Of a stretch of DNA of 23,236 nt, positions 1 to 6,963 are shown in pieces. The DNA lies in NCBI GenBank assembly GCA_040755335.1, contig JBFMAU010000056.1, positions 1 through 23,236 of the forward strand, given 5' to 3'. The notes under the pieces are model-generated. The model did not search any database, was not told the DNA's origin, and saw only the letters and a list, made by a program, of their open reading frames with translations. The position numbers were made by a program, and so were the translations under genes. Source of the stretch: UBA7656 sp040755335. GTDB taxonomy: Bacteria > Acidobacteriota > Blastocatellia > UBA7656. Position 1 is the first letter of the stretch, and each line of letters opens with the position of its first letter.

Positions 1-489
1 GCCGCGCTGCTTCGACCTCCGCGCATAAACGAGGCTGCCCATCTCTTGGGTCTGAAAGTAAGGCGGCTCTTCATTGACGAAGGCGACGAAGCGAATCGTC
101 TTTGCCGGAGTTTCGTCTTTGAACAATCGCGCGAGTTCCAATAACGCCGCCGCGCCCGTCGCGTTGTCATTCGCGCCGGGGCTTCCTGGCACAGAATCGT
201 AATGCGCGCCGACGAGAATTATTTCATCCTTCGCGCCGCGCAGTTCGACTTCGAGATTTTTGACCTCCCGACCTTCGACCCAGTACGTTTGTTCGGCGAC
301 CTGATAACCGAGGGAAGCAAGCCCGGAGCGGATATATTTTTTAGAGGCTTTCAGCGATTCGTAGCGATGTAGGTTTCTCTCGCCTATTTTTCCGGCGAGC
401 ATCTCGACGTGAGTTTTGAGATTGTCGCGAATTTCCATCTCTTCGCCGGAGAGCGATTGAAACTGACCTGAGTATGAGCTACCGGGCAT
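1..489 (-). pseudogene. M28 metallopeptidase, catalytic part, cut off from its N-terminus by an insertion; runs off the window
   Basis: The frame reads from ATG 489 to the window edge without a stop. It begins MPGSSYSGQFQSLSGEE, and the middle carries the zinc-site segment HYDSVPGSPGANDNATG followed by FVNEEPP. Both fit M28 (aminopeptidase Y/S-like) peptidases, in which a His and a bridging Asp bind two zinc ions and a Glu pair acts in catalysis. MPGxS is a conserved segment that normally follows an N-terminal membrane anchor in this subfamily (family recollection). The anchor is encoded at 821-915, beyond a 324-bp insertion (497-820). ATG 489 could start a soluble, cytoplasmic product, but no good Shine-Dalgarno precedes it: the nearest GGAG lies about 14 nt upstream, inside the element. 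The C-terminus is outside the window. Family call is firm; functional state is uncertain. Confidence 0.85.
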
Positions 490-496
490 GCTGATC

Positions 497-730
497 GTGA
501 CGGCTCCGCGCCCTAAAGGGACGCGGCTTCTATGGCTCGCACACCGCAATGCCGCCCCATTGCGGTGTTAATCCCGGAGGATTAACGAACTCTATGTTGA
601 TTCTCTACTTCAGCGGTCTAAGTTTTACCTGTTGGCCTTCCCAACAGAACCCGCTACTCAGAGTTTCAAAGAGCCGCAACGGGCCAATCCGGTGGTGCTT
701 TCAACCTCCCGGACAACCCCCGTTCGTAAT
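497..730 (-). ncRNA. Orphan omega-RNA-like (TnpB guide RNA-like) transcript
   Basis: A promoter inside the miniature element (737-765) points towards its right end. The predicted RNA of about 235 nt holds a series of stems: 629-635/641-647 (CTGTTGG/CCAACAG), 567-574/579-586 (GTTAATCC/GGATTAAC), 541-551/558-568 (11 bp, perfect) and the right-end hairpin 506-526. Stems two and three share two bases and may compete. The RNA would run on into flanking DNA starting at 496, the position of the guide in TnpB omega-RNAs. The tnpB element carries the same order of two hairpins followed by the right-end hairpin. The function is inferred from architecture; no expression data are available. Confidence 0.55.
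506..526 (-). repeat. Right-end hairpin of the miniature element
   Basis: The palindrome has outer arms CCGCG/CGCGG and inner arms CCC/GGG with a TAAA loop. The sequence is identical to 9483-9503 in the TnpB element. It is the subterminal hairpin that a Y1 transposase (TnpA) would recognise, and it probably also forms the 3' scaffold stem of the omega-RNA. Confidence 0.85.
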
Positions 731-736
731 GCTCGC

Positions 737-765
737 ATTATACGCGATGTTTGGTAGTAAAACAA
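737..765 (-). promoter_or_regulatory. Sigma70-like promoter inside the miniature element
   Basis: On the minus strand a -35 TTGTTT (765-760) and a consensus -10 TATAAT (742-737) are separated by exactly 17 bp. Transcription would start near 730 and run through the hairpin series, out of the right end and into the M28 reading frame. It could therefore drive both the guide-like RNA and the truncated peptidase. Confidence 0.65.
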
Positions 766-782
766 TTAACGCCGCGCCGTAT

Positions 783-802
783 CCTCGGCCTAAAGTCCGA
801 GG
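783..802 (-). repeat. Left-end hairpin of the miniature element
   Basis: The stem is CCTCGG/CCGAGG with loop CCTAAAGT, 17 nt inside the GATAAAC junction at 820-826. The TnpB element has CCTCTG/CAGAGG with the same loop at 10724-10743. The paired change (G-C against T-A) keeps the stem, which suggests selection for the hairpin. Confidence 0.8.
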
Positions 803-810
803 TCTTGGCG

Positions 811-915
811 CTACGGAGTGATAAACGCAACGAGCAATGCTATGACTGCGATGATGATGCTCAAACGAGCCACGAGCCGAAGCCAGCCCTTCAGCCCGCG
901 CGGCAGGAATCTCAT
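811..915 (-). pseudogene. N-terminal membrane anchor of the interrupted M28 peptidase
   Basis: From ATG 915 the frame encodes MRFLPRGLKGWLRLVARL followed by a hydrophobic stretch SIIIAVIALLVAF, then stops at TAG 813-811 inside the inserted element. AAGGA lies 7 nt upstream of this ATG. An alternative ATG at 936 has GGAGG only 4 nt away, and that GGAGG falls within a small GCGCC/GGCGC hairpin. Skipping the element (821 joined to 496) makes codon 30 run on as TTT ATG ATC AGC ATG CCC, so residues FMIS join MPGSS of the catalytic part. The original product was therefore a type II-like membrane-anchored M28 peptidase with a basic cytoplasmic N-terminus. Confidence 0.75.
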
Positions 916-1070
916 GTCGACTTCCTTTTCGAACATCGCGCCTCCGCTGGCGCTCCTGCTCGCTGAAGCGACGTTATTTTTTCAAAACTCAACATATCGC
1001 ATTCCGGACGCGAAGCATCAGTCGCGGGGCAGTTGTGATATGAAGTTCGATTCAAATCAGTCAAGTTTAT

Positions 1071-4000
1071 CTACGATAACTCGGCGAGAAGCGTTTTCGC
1101 TTCGCGCAAGTCCGCCGTATCGAACCCTTCAGTGAACCTGTCGTAGATTTGCGCGAGAATCTGCCGCGCTTCTTTCTGTTTGCTCTGTTTTTGATAGAGA
1201 CGAGCCAGACTCATCGCCGCGCGCAGTTCCCAGGATTTCGCCTGCTGGTGTCGGGCAATCTCGATGGACTGATTAAAACAGTCTGCGGCCTGCGCAATCA
1301 CAGGCGGCTCGGTCTCGAACACTGCTTTTCCGCCTGTGGCCGCCTGGGAAACGGCTTGATCAGAAGCTTGCATAAGCAGCAGTTCGCCTTTGATACAATA
1401 TAGTTCAGCGAGGTAGCATCGATCCCCGTTGCGATGGGCCACCTCCAGCGCCTCCTCCAATACGCGGAGTCCCTCCTCGGGCTGGCGTGCCTTTCTCAAC
1501 GCCTCCGCCAGCAAAGCCAAAAAGTGCGGACGCAGTACTTCGGTCCCTGTAGCCTGATGGACGGCAAGCCCCCACCGCATCTGTTCAATCGCTCCTTCCT
1601 CCAGCCCTTGCTCGATCAGCGCCCATCCCCGCGTAATCGTTGCGTGCGCCTGATACAACGCTAACCCGTGTGCGCGGGAAACGGCGAGAGCCGCCTCGGC
1701 GTGTTCTTGCGCCAGCCGCGCTTCCCGGCGAAGCTGATGCAGTATCGCCGCAAAATAGAATGCGTATGCGAGTCCGGGAGGTTCAGATAACTCGCGCGCC
1801 AGGGTCAGGGCTTCTTGCATTCGCTCCAGAGCCTGATCGGTTTGGCCCAGAAACCATAGCACCCATGCGGCAACGCACCGCATCGCAACTCCCGGGTTCT
1901 GCGAGTAATAGAAAGAATCGTCGCGATACTGCTCAGGATCGTAAAGCGAGAGGGCTTTCTCAAAGTGTTGCAGGGCCGGCGCAAACTCTCCCAAGTGTAC
2001 TAAGGCGATCTCCATCGCAAAGTGTCCTCGCATCGCCAGCCCCGGATACGGCAGGCGTTCAGAAAGGCTCAGGAATTCCTCGGCGATCTCACGGGCTTTC
2101 CCCAACTCTGCCCTGGATATATAAAACGCCCGGAGCCCCCAGAGAGCTTCAGAAACATCCGGCGTATCGCCTAACTGCTGACACAGCTCTCTGGCTCTCA
2201 GGTACACGTTGCCTACATCCGAAGACGCATAGCCCTCGATCGCAATCAAGGGTACGCCCAGAGTGAGTTGCAGACAGAGTTCTTGCTCGGCGCGCTCCGC
2301 GGTATCCGGCAGTCTCCCGATCAACTCCAGCCCTCGCCGCGCGAGCCTGACCGCCTCCTGATACGCAAACCGGCGGATGTCGTTGTCTGCCGCTCGCTGA
2401 AGATACTTTGCGGCTTGCTTATAGTTCGACGCTCGCTCAAAGTGCATCGCCAACTCTGCCGCAATTTCTCTGGCGCGCTCGCCGTAGACTTCTTCTCCCC
2501 GCTCTGCTATTCGTCGGTGGAGTTGAACGCGTCTGGCCGCTGACACGCGTTCATACAACACGTTCTGATACAAAGCGTGTATGAAGCCGTACCGACTCAC
2601 CGCTTCTCCATTTGGCAGTGTTTGAACACCGCAATCCTGAATGAAGTGACGTTGACGAGCCAGTGCATCGCACCGCGATTCTACCGTCGCTCGATCCTCT
2701 CCCAATCCGGCCACCAGCGCGAGCGTTGAAAACTCCGCTCCCGCCACGCTTGCCGCCTCAAGCGTTCGCTGATCATTTGCATCGAGATGATCAAGCTGCT
2801 TGTCGATCATCTGCCTGATGCTGTCGGGTACTCCCACCTCAACCTTTTCGATCTCTACGCCTAACTCCCAATTCTCTTCATGCTCGACAATCAACCCTTC
2901 TGCCACAAGGTAGTCGACCGCGTTGACCATAAACAGCGGATTTCCGCCAGTACGTTCGCGTATCAACCTCGCAAGCCTTGCGGGAAACTGATTGTCGGGA
3001 AATCTAACGGACAAGTACCTGGCGACCTCTTCTTCGCTGAGGTAGTCAAGTGGCAACTCCTCACATTGCTGCTTGGCCAGCAACTCCTGCTTGACTGCTT
3101 TCAGCGGATGCCCGCTCACGATCAACTCCGCAGTCCGATAGGTTCCAATCAACATCAGGTGAGCGGGCTGACGCTGCCTTGCCAGGTATGAGATCAGGTC
3201 AAGCGTCGAGTAGTCGCTCCAGTGAAGGTCTTCCAATATAAGCACCAGCGGCACCTCTTCGGTCAGCGCCTCCAAAGCCTCGCCCATCTCGCGCAGCATT
3301 CGCTCGCGTGTCGCTCCGAGTACTTCTCGACCGAGCAACTCGCGATCTGAAGCGCTCACCAGAGAAGGCATTTGCAGCAGCCACATTGGCGCGTGCGCGC
3401 GCAGCACATCTACAAGCTGACGCTCCTCTCGACACAACCGCCCGATAGCTTCGAGAACTGGCAGGTAAGCTTCACTCGTCCCATAATGTTCGAGACATTG
3501 CCCTCGACGTATCCGAATCCGATGAGAAGCGATGCTGCGCGCGAAGGTGTCGACCAGAGCGGTCTTGCCGATGCCTGCTTCTCCTGTAACAAATACTATC
3601 TGACGTTCTCCCCCGAGCATCCTCTCAAGCCAGCCTCGCATACGCGACAATGCTTCGTCGCGCCCGACAACTCTCAGAGAGGGGCCTCCGGCACTGGGCG
3701 ATGAAAGTGAGGCAGCGTTATTGCTCCTGATCTTCTGATCTCCTGTCGGCATCTGTTTGCTATCTGCTATCTGACCGATGAAGCGATAGCCCCGTCGATG
3801 CGCGGTTTCAATGAAGCGGGGAGACTTTGGATCATCGCCGAGAGCCTCACGGATCTGACGGATGGCGACTTTGAGGACGGCTTCGCCGACAAAGGTTTCC
3901 GGCCAGACGGCGTTGAGAAGCTCCTCTTTTGTGACGAGCCGGCCCGGACGCCCGAGGAGATAGTTGAGTACGGCGAAGGCTTTGGGTCTGAGTTTGATTG

Positions 4001-4091
4001 CTTGTTGATCTCGCCACAGGCGTTCGTTGGTCAGATCAAGGCAAAAGGGATCGAAGATTATCCGTCTTTCATGCGCCACTTCAATCACCAT
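1071..4091 (-). CDS. Winged-helix / AAA ATPase / TPR regulator
   Basis: This is a 1006-aa regulator. Residues 8-105 form an OmpR-type winged helix (LRPKAFAVLNYLL, then the ETAHRRGYRFIG wing). Residues 138-300 begin an AAA/NTPase module with Walker A GEAGIGKT (170-177) and Walker B LVLILEDLHWSD (282-293). The rest is mostly helical TPR-like repeats, about 560-1000. The layout matches the adenylate-cyclase-associated or LuxR/MalT-like class of large ATPases in which an N-terminal OmpR-like domain binds DNA and a TPR superhelix senses a ligand or partner. ATG 4091 lacks a clear Shine-Dalgarno, but the winged helix begins soon after it, so the start cannot lie far downstream. The gene is divergent from the secreted-protein genes at 4445 and 5439, which are possible targets. 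The ligand is unknown. Confidence 0.9.
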   Translation of the reverse strand: MVIEVAHERRIIFDPFCLDLTNERLWRDQQAIKLRPKAFAVLNYLLGRPGRLVTKEELLNAVWPETFVGEAVLKVAIRQIREALGDDPKSPRFIETAHRRGYRFIGQIADSKQMPTGDQKIRSNNAASLSSPSAGGPSLRVVGRDEALSRMRGWLERMLGGERQIVFVTGEAGIGKTALVDTFARSIASHRIRIRRGQCLEHYGTSEAYLPVLEAIGRLCREERQLVDVLRAHAPMWLLQMPSLVSASDRELLGREVLGATRERMLREMGEALEALTEEVPLVLILEDLHWSDYSTLDLISYLARQRQPAHLMLIGTYRTAELIVSGHPLKAVKQELLAKQQCEELPLDYLSEEEVARYLSVRFPDNQFPARLARLIRERTGGNPLFMVNAVDYLVAEGLIVEHEENWELGVEIEKVEVGVPDSIRQMIDKQLDHLDANDQRTLEAASVAGAEFSTLALVAGLGEDRATVESRCDALARQRHFIQDCGVQTLPNGEAVSRYGFIHALYQNVLYERVSAARRVQLHRRIAERGEEVYGERAREIAAELAMHFERASNYKQAAKYLQRAADNDIRRFAYQEAVRLARRGLELIGRLPDTAERAEQELCLQLTLGVPLIAIEGYASSDVGNVYLRARELCQQLGDTPDVSEALWGLRAFYISRAELGKAREIAEEFLSLSERLPYPGLAMRGHFAMEIALVHLGEFAPALQHFEKALSLYDPEQYRDDSFYYSQNPGVAMRCVAAWVLWFLGQTDQALERMQEALTLARELSEPPGLAYAFYFAAILHQLRREARLAQEHAEAALAVSRAHGLALYQAHATITRGWALIEQGLEEGAIEQMRWGLAVHQATGTEVLRPHFLALLAEALRKARQPEEGLRVLEEALEVAHRNGDRCYLAELYCIKGELLLMQASDQAVSQAATGGKAVFETEPPVIAQAADCFNQSIEIARHQQAKSWELRAAMSLARLYQKQSKQKEARQILAQIYDRFTEGFDTADLREAKTLLAELS

Positions 4092-4444
4092 AACGCTAAC
4101 TAACTCTTATGGCGAGTCCACTATTTCGACATTCGTACAATTATCCATAGCTGATGGCTGCCTAGCAAAGGGTAGAGTGATGATAACGCTGGACGGCTTT
4201 CAACATCCACCGTCGTTCATCGTTACCTCGCTCTACCTGCATAACCGAAACGTAACCGCACATTTATGACAAGTTTATGACTTCCCTGCCTCGCAAGGAC
4301 TATCCTCGTCGCTTGATGAAAGCGATGATCTCAGGATCGCACGTTTCATCATCGAGCCTGTATCCACAGTCGCACAAGTGAACAGGCGGGAAATTCATTT
4401 GAGGGAAAGTTGATAACTCAAAGCATATAGAAAAGGAGATGTAC
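4092..4444. promoter_or_regulatory. Divergent control region between the winged-helix regulator and the secreted-protein genes
   Basis: This 353-bp gap contains no convincing gene. It holds an 11-bp-spaced direct repeat (4263-4281). It also holds an imperfect hairpin at 4315-4350 (arms GATGAAA and GCGAT against ATCGC and TTTCATC) and the Shine-Dalgarno AAGGAG at 4433-4438 for the next gene. No consensus sigma70 promoter stands out for either direction. Confidence 0.6.
4263..4281 (-). promoter_or_regulatory. Pho-box-like tandem direct repeat, candidate OmpR-family operator
   Basis: TTTATGAC occurs at 4263-4270 and again at 4274-4281, exactly 11 bp apart. Read on the minus strand this gives GTCATAAACTT followed by GTCATAAAT, close to the two half-sites of the enterobacterial Pho box (CTGTCATAAAT, CTGTCAT). 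Tandem half-sites one helical turn apart are typical for OmpR/PhoB winged-helix dimers. The neighbouring regulator has such a domain, so autoregulation or a PhoB-type protein are both possible. Confidence 0.45.
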
Positions 4445-5320
4445 ATGAAGAGATATAGACTTTTGGCCATCCTGGCCGCCTTTGGATTGCTGTCGGTTAT
4501 GGTTTCACTCCCATCTCATCCGGTAGCGCAGGCGCAGGAGAATACGCCACAGGACTTCGTTCCGCCGATTGTATTCCAGGCAGCCGGACCAACGGTCGCC
4601 TCAATTCAGAGTTCGGTTGATGAGTTCCGCGCTGCTTTAGGGGTGAATAACAACGGCAATGCGCCAGGCCCGCTCGACATCACCACCGGACACCGTGAGA
4701 TCAACTGGGACGGACTTGGAGTTCCCAACAACCTGACCACAACGGTCTCCGGCAACCCGTTCGCGGGATTTCAAGTCACGCGCGGCGCGCTCTTCACGAC
4801 GCCGGACGGAATCGGGTTCGTGCAGGCGCCTGCTGCCGCCGATCCGGCCCAGTTCCCGCCAGGCGGGCTGGCCGGACAGTTCAACAACCCTACATACGGA
4901 ACCATCTTCAAAGCGTTCAGCCTCTCGCGGCTCTTCAGCGTTATAAGAGGCACCATCACTGACGTGGACTTCTTCGTACCCGGCCCCAACAACGGCGACA
5001 AGCGGGCGACGGTCACTGGTTTCGGCGCGGTCTTCACGGATGTTGACCAGCCGGATGGCGGCGGGCCTGGCAACAAGCACATCCCCCGCACCCTTATGGA
5101 GTATTTCGACAAGGACGGCAATCTGTTGTTCAGCAGCTTTGTCCCAGCTTCGCCGGGAGACGGAAGCTTTTCTTTCCTCGGCATCGTGTTTGAAGACGCG
5201 CGCATCGCGCGGGTGCGGATCAAGAGCGGCAACCGCGCTCCGGGGGAGGATGATGGTGGGAAACGAGACGTCGTCATGATGGATGACTTCATCTACGGAG
5301 AGCCCCAACGCTTACCCTAG
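4445..5320 (+). CDS. Secreted protein of unknown function
   Basis: The product is 291 aa. It starts with a clear signal peptide (MKRYRLLAILAAFGLLSVMV, then a likely cleavage near AQAQE). AAGGAG at 4433-4438 lies 6 nt before ATG 4445; an earlier ATG at 4439 overlaps the Shine-Dalgarno and is less likely. The mature part is rich in Gly, Pro, Asn and Phe, has no cysteines and looks like an all-beta extracellular domain. A recurring pattern is seen around GFGAVFTDVDQPD, then MEYFDKDGNLLFSSFVP, then GIVFEDARIARVRIKSG, ending DVVMMDDFIYGEP. This resembles jelly-roll-like domains of anchored secreted proteins, but I do not recognise the family and assign no function. The next gene (5439) has a similar MKRY start and ribosome binding site. 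Confidence 0.8.
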   Translation: MKRYRLLAILAAFGLLSVMVSLPSHPVAQAQENTPQDFVPPIVFQAAGPTVASIQSSVDEFRAALGVNNNGNAPGPLDITTGHREINWDGLGVPNNLTTTVSGNPFAGFQVTRGALFTTPDGIGFVQAPAAADPAQFPPGGLAGQFNNPTYGTIFKAFSLSRLFSVIRGTITDVDFFVPGPNNGDKRATVTGFGAVFTDVDQPDGGGPGNKHIPRTLMEYFDKDGNLLFSSFVPASPGDGSFSFLGIVFEDARIARVRIKSGNRAPGEDDGGKRDVVMMDDFIYGEPQRLP

Positions 5321-5438
5321 GCGTTCAGTTCATCATGGCTCCGAGGTCGAAAGAATGACGAGACTCGTAAACGACACAGAACTAGCAATAGCCATGATAA
5401 TCCACTTGTTTGTCTTACATTTTCAAAGGAGAATCAGC

Positions 5439-5906
5439 ATGAAGCGTTATCTATCGTGGATCAACATTGCCCTCATAAGCTTCGGCCTGTTGGGACTCAC
5501 AGCCTTTACCGCGTTGGCCGTCACGCGCCCCTTCCATCTGGTGGAGCAAGGCACACTCGAATTCCGCGACGGCGGCACAACCGTCGTATCCAAGGGGACA
5601 GGAACGGCGACCCACCTCGGTAGGTTCACCCTACACCGCACGCTCACCTTGGCCCCTTCGGATGATGGCGGCACGGACGTGGAGGTGAAAGGGCGAGCCA
5701 GGTTGATGGCCGCAAACGGCGACCATCTCGAAGCCTCCATCAACGGGACCCTCAATCCAATTAACGGAACCGCCATCCTGGTTTATGAATGGGAAGGAGG
5801 CACGGGAAGGTTTCAGAACGCAACAGGGACCACCATCTGGCGGGTCTCTCTTCACATCGCCGATCTGACCTACGACGTCATCGCGGACGGTGTCATTAAT
5901 TATTGA
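5439..5906 (+). CDS. Secreted beta-barrel-like protein of unknown function
   Basis: The product is 155 aa with a signal peptide (MKRYLSWINIALISFGLLGL to about AFTALA). AAAGGAGA ends about 6 nt before ATG 5439; a longer in-frame ORF from 5283 lacks signal-peptide features and overlaps the previous gene. The mature part alternates short beta strands: GTLEFRDGGTTVVSKGTGTA, then HLGRFTLHRTLTL, VEVKGRARLMAANGDHLEAS and the motif YEWEGGTGRFQNATG. This pattern (a strand describing a baseline signal, then GGTGRFxxATG) is seen in small secreted proteins with an allene-oxide-cyclase-like barrel. The role is unknown. It probably forms a transcription unit with 4445 (118-bp gap) and is followed by a hairpin at 5914-5944. 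Confidence 0.8.
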   Translation: MKRYLSWINIALISFGLLGLTAFTALAVTRPFHLVEQGTLEFRDGGTTVVSKGTGTATHLGRFTLHRTLTLAPSDDGGTDVEVKGRARLMAANGDHLEASINGTLNPINGTAILVYEWEGGTGRFQNATGTTIWRVSLHIADLTYDVIADGVINY

Positions 5907-5913
5907 AGAGTGA

Positions 5914-5944
5914 ACGCGCCTGCTTCTTAGAGAAACGGGCGCGT
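5914..5944 (+). terminator. Probable terminator after the secreted-protein pair
   Basis: Arms ACGCGCC (5914-5920) and GGCGCGT (5938-5944) flank a 17-nt loop, 8 nt after the stop of the preceding gene. They are followed by CGTCTCTTTATC, only weakly T-rich. Position supports a terminator; the tail is not ideal. Confidence 0.45.
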
Positions 5945-6050
5945 CGTCTCTTTATCTGGCGGGCAAACGAACCCGCCGATAGCTCTGACTCTTATAACGA
6001 AGCGGAGAGCCTCTCGCCGCATAAACACAGAAGCATTCCCGGAGGTTGCC

Positions 6051-6755
6051 GTGCGACGATTTTCAACTCTAGCGATGCTGTCGCTCATACTCGCGGCTTG
6101 CATTTCTCAGATCGGAACTGTCCCCGCGCTAGCGGACGATAACAACGGTATCAATGAGCGGTCTCGCGAAGGGAATGGCGACGAAGCCTCTGCCAGCTAT
6201 GACGTCGCAATCGCTGACGCCTGGTCCAGCAGAGTAAGGGCCGGGTTTGGCTTGCTGAAAAGAGTCGACGCGCGTTTGGTAAAACAGTTCAAGAAAGCGT
6301 GGTTCTCCTCAAATTCAGGCATCAACAATCGAGAAGGGCTTGTGCTGATCTTCCGAATGCTCGATGGCAGCTACAGAGGCAAGTCGATAAACCCCACTGG
6401 CGAGTATAAAAAGCTCACTTTCAAGTGGAACCCCTCCGCAGTAGCAATTGTTCATACTCATCCAAACAAGGATGATCCGAAACCGTCGGAGCAAGATCAG
6501 CGAGTTGCCGAAAAATTGGATGTGCCGATTTTCACGATCACCATCGACGGCATGTATGTGTACGACCCTTCCACAAAGATCACAATACAAGTGATGGATG
6601 GCCTCGATTGGCTCGATCCATCAAAGTGGGCTCAGGATGTATATCGCAACCTGATAGCCAGATTCTTCGGTGAGCGCAATCATCGACCGATTCATTCCTC
6701 GACGATTATCAGGTCAACTCATAAGCCTTGTGTCGATACGTCTGGCTCTGGATAG
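6051..6755 (+). CDS. JAB/MPN-like (Mov34-type) lipoprotein
   Basis: The product is 234 aa, starting at GTG 6051 with GGAGG 5 nt upstream. The N-terminus MRRFSTLAMLSLILAAC contains a lipobox (LAAC, Cys17), so the protein is probably lipid-anchored outside the cytoplasm. The core has VAIVHTHPNKDDPKPSEQD, giving His135, His137, Ser146 and Asp149. This is the HxHP...PSxxD pattern of the JAMM/JAB metalloprotease fold. Here eight residues separate the second His from Ser, one more than in RadC or classic JAMM proteins. Candidate glutamates upstream (for example Glu95) could complete the site. The tail after residue 190 has no recognised domain. A periplasmic peptidase or isopeptidase-like role is possible; catalysis is not proven because insertion variants of this motif may be inactive. 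Confidence 0.75.
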   Translation: MRRFSTLAMLSLILAACISQIGTVPALADDNNGINERSREGNGDEASASYDVAIADAWSSRVRAGFGLLKRVDARLVKQFKKAWFSSNSGINNREGLVLIFRMLDGSYRGKSINPTGEYKKLTFKWNPSAVAIVHTHPNKDDPKPSEQDQRVAEKLDVPIFTITIDGMYVYDPSTKITIQVMDGLDWLDPSKWAQDVYRNLIARFFGERNHRPIHSSTIIRSTHKPCVDTSGSG

Positions 6756-6852
6756 CGAGAGGATTCTTGATGGCTGTTTGGTGATTTTACATGAAACTTA
6801 CTTCCCTCTGGCTCGCGAGACCCGGAGGCTTCTGAGGAGCAAAGGAAAACTC

Positions 6853-6963
6853 ATGAAAAGAAAATATATGTTTGCTTATATAGCGATTGTACTCGTACTG
6901 ACTTCAGGCGCAGCAATGCCGCAAGTACGAACGAAGGAGGTGAACGATGGGCCAGCGTTCTAA
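6853..6963 (+). CDS. 36-aa leader-like peptide overlapping the DinB gene
   Basis: ATG 6853 is preceded by AAAGGA with suitable spacing. The peptide MKRKYMFAYIAIVLVLTSGA then MPQVRTKEVNDGPAF has a basic start and a hydrophobic core like a signal peptide but almost no mature part. Its last 17 nt overlap the start of the DinB gene in another frame, and the DinB Shine-Dalgarno (AAGGAGG) lies inside it. It could be a coupling leader, a small secreted peptide, or a signal sequence detached from a DinB-like protein by a frameshift. The evidence is ribosome binding site plus composition only. Confidence 0.45.
   Translation: MKRKYMFAYIAIVLVLTSGAAMPQVRTKEVNDGPAF

Larger units (their letters stand above)
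497..820 (-). mobile_element. TnpB-less IS200/IS605-type miniature element inserted in the M28 gene
   Basis: Reading on the minus strand, the element starts directly after the target TTTAT (825-821) and ends with GTCAC (501-497). The left-end hairpin is 783-802 (stem CCTCGG/CCGAGG, loop CCTAAAGT). The right-end hairpin is 506-526. Positions 504-535 are identical to 9481-9512, the right end of the TnpB element in this window, including the last codons of tnpB (IEAASL, stop). No long ORF lies inside. Joining 821 directly to 496 makes the flanking M28 frame continuous, which independently supports these ends and the absence of a target duplication, as expected for single-strand IS200/IS605 transposition. 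A Y1 transposase would have to act in trans; none is in the window. Confidence 0.85.

Noticed and set aside
1640..2266. 208-codon plus-strand open frame
   Set aside because: It lies fully antisense to the TPR part of the 1006-aa regulator, has Arg/Pro/Ser-rich random-like composition and no start signals.
4637..5308. 223-codon minus-strand open frame
   Set aside because: Antisense to the secreted protein gene, which has a signal peptide and ribosome binding site; composition is that of a GC-rich shadow frame.
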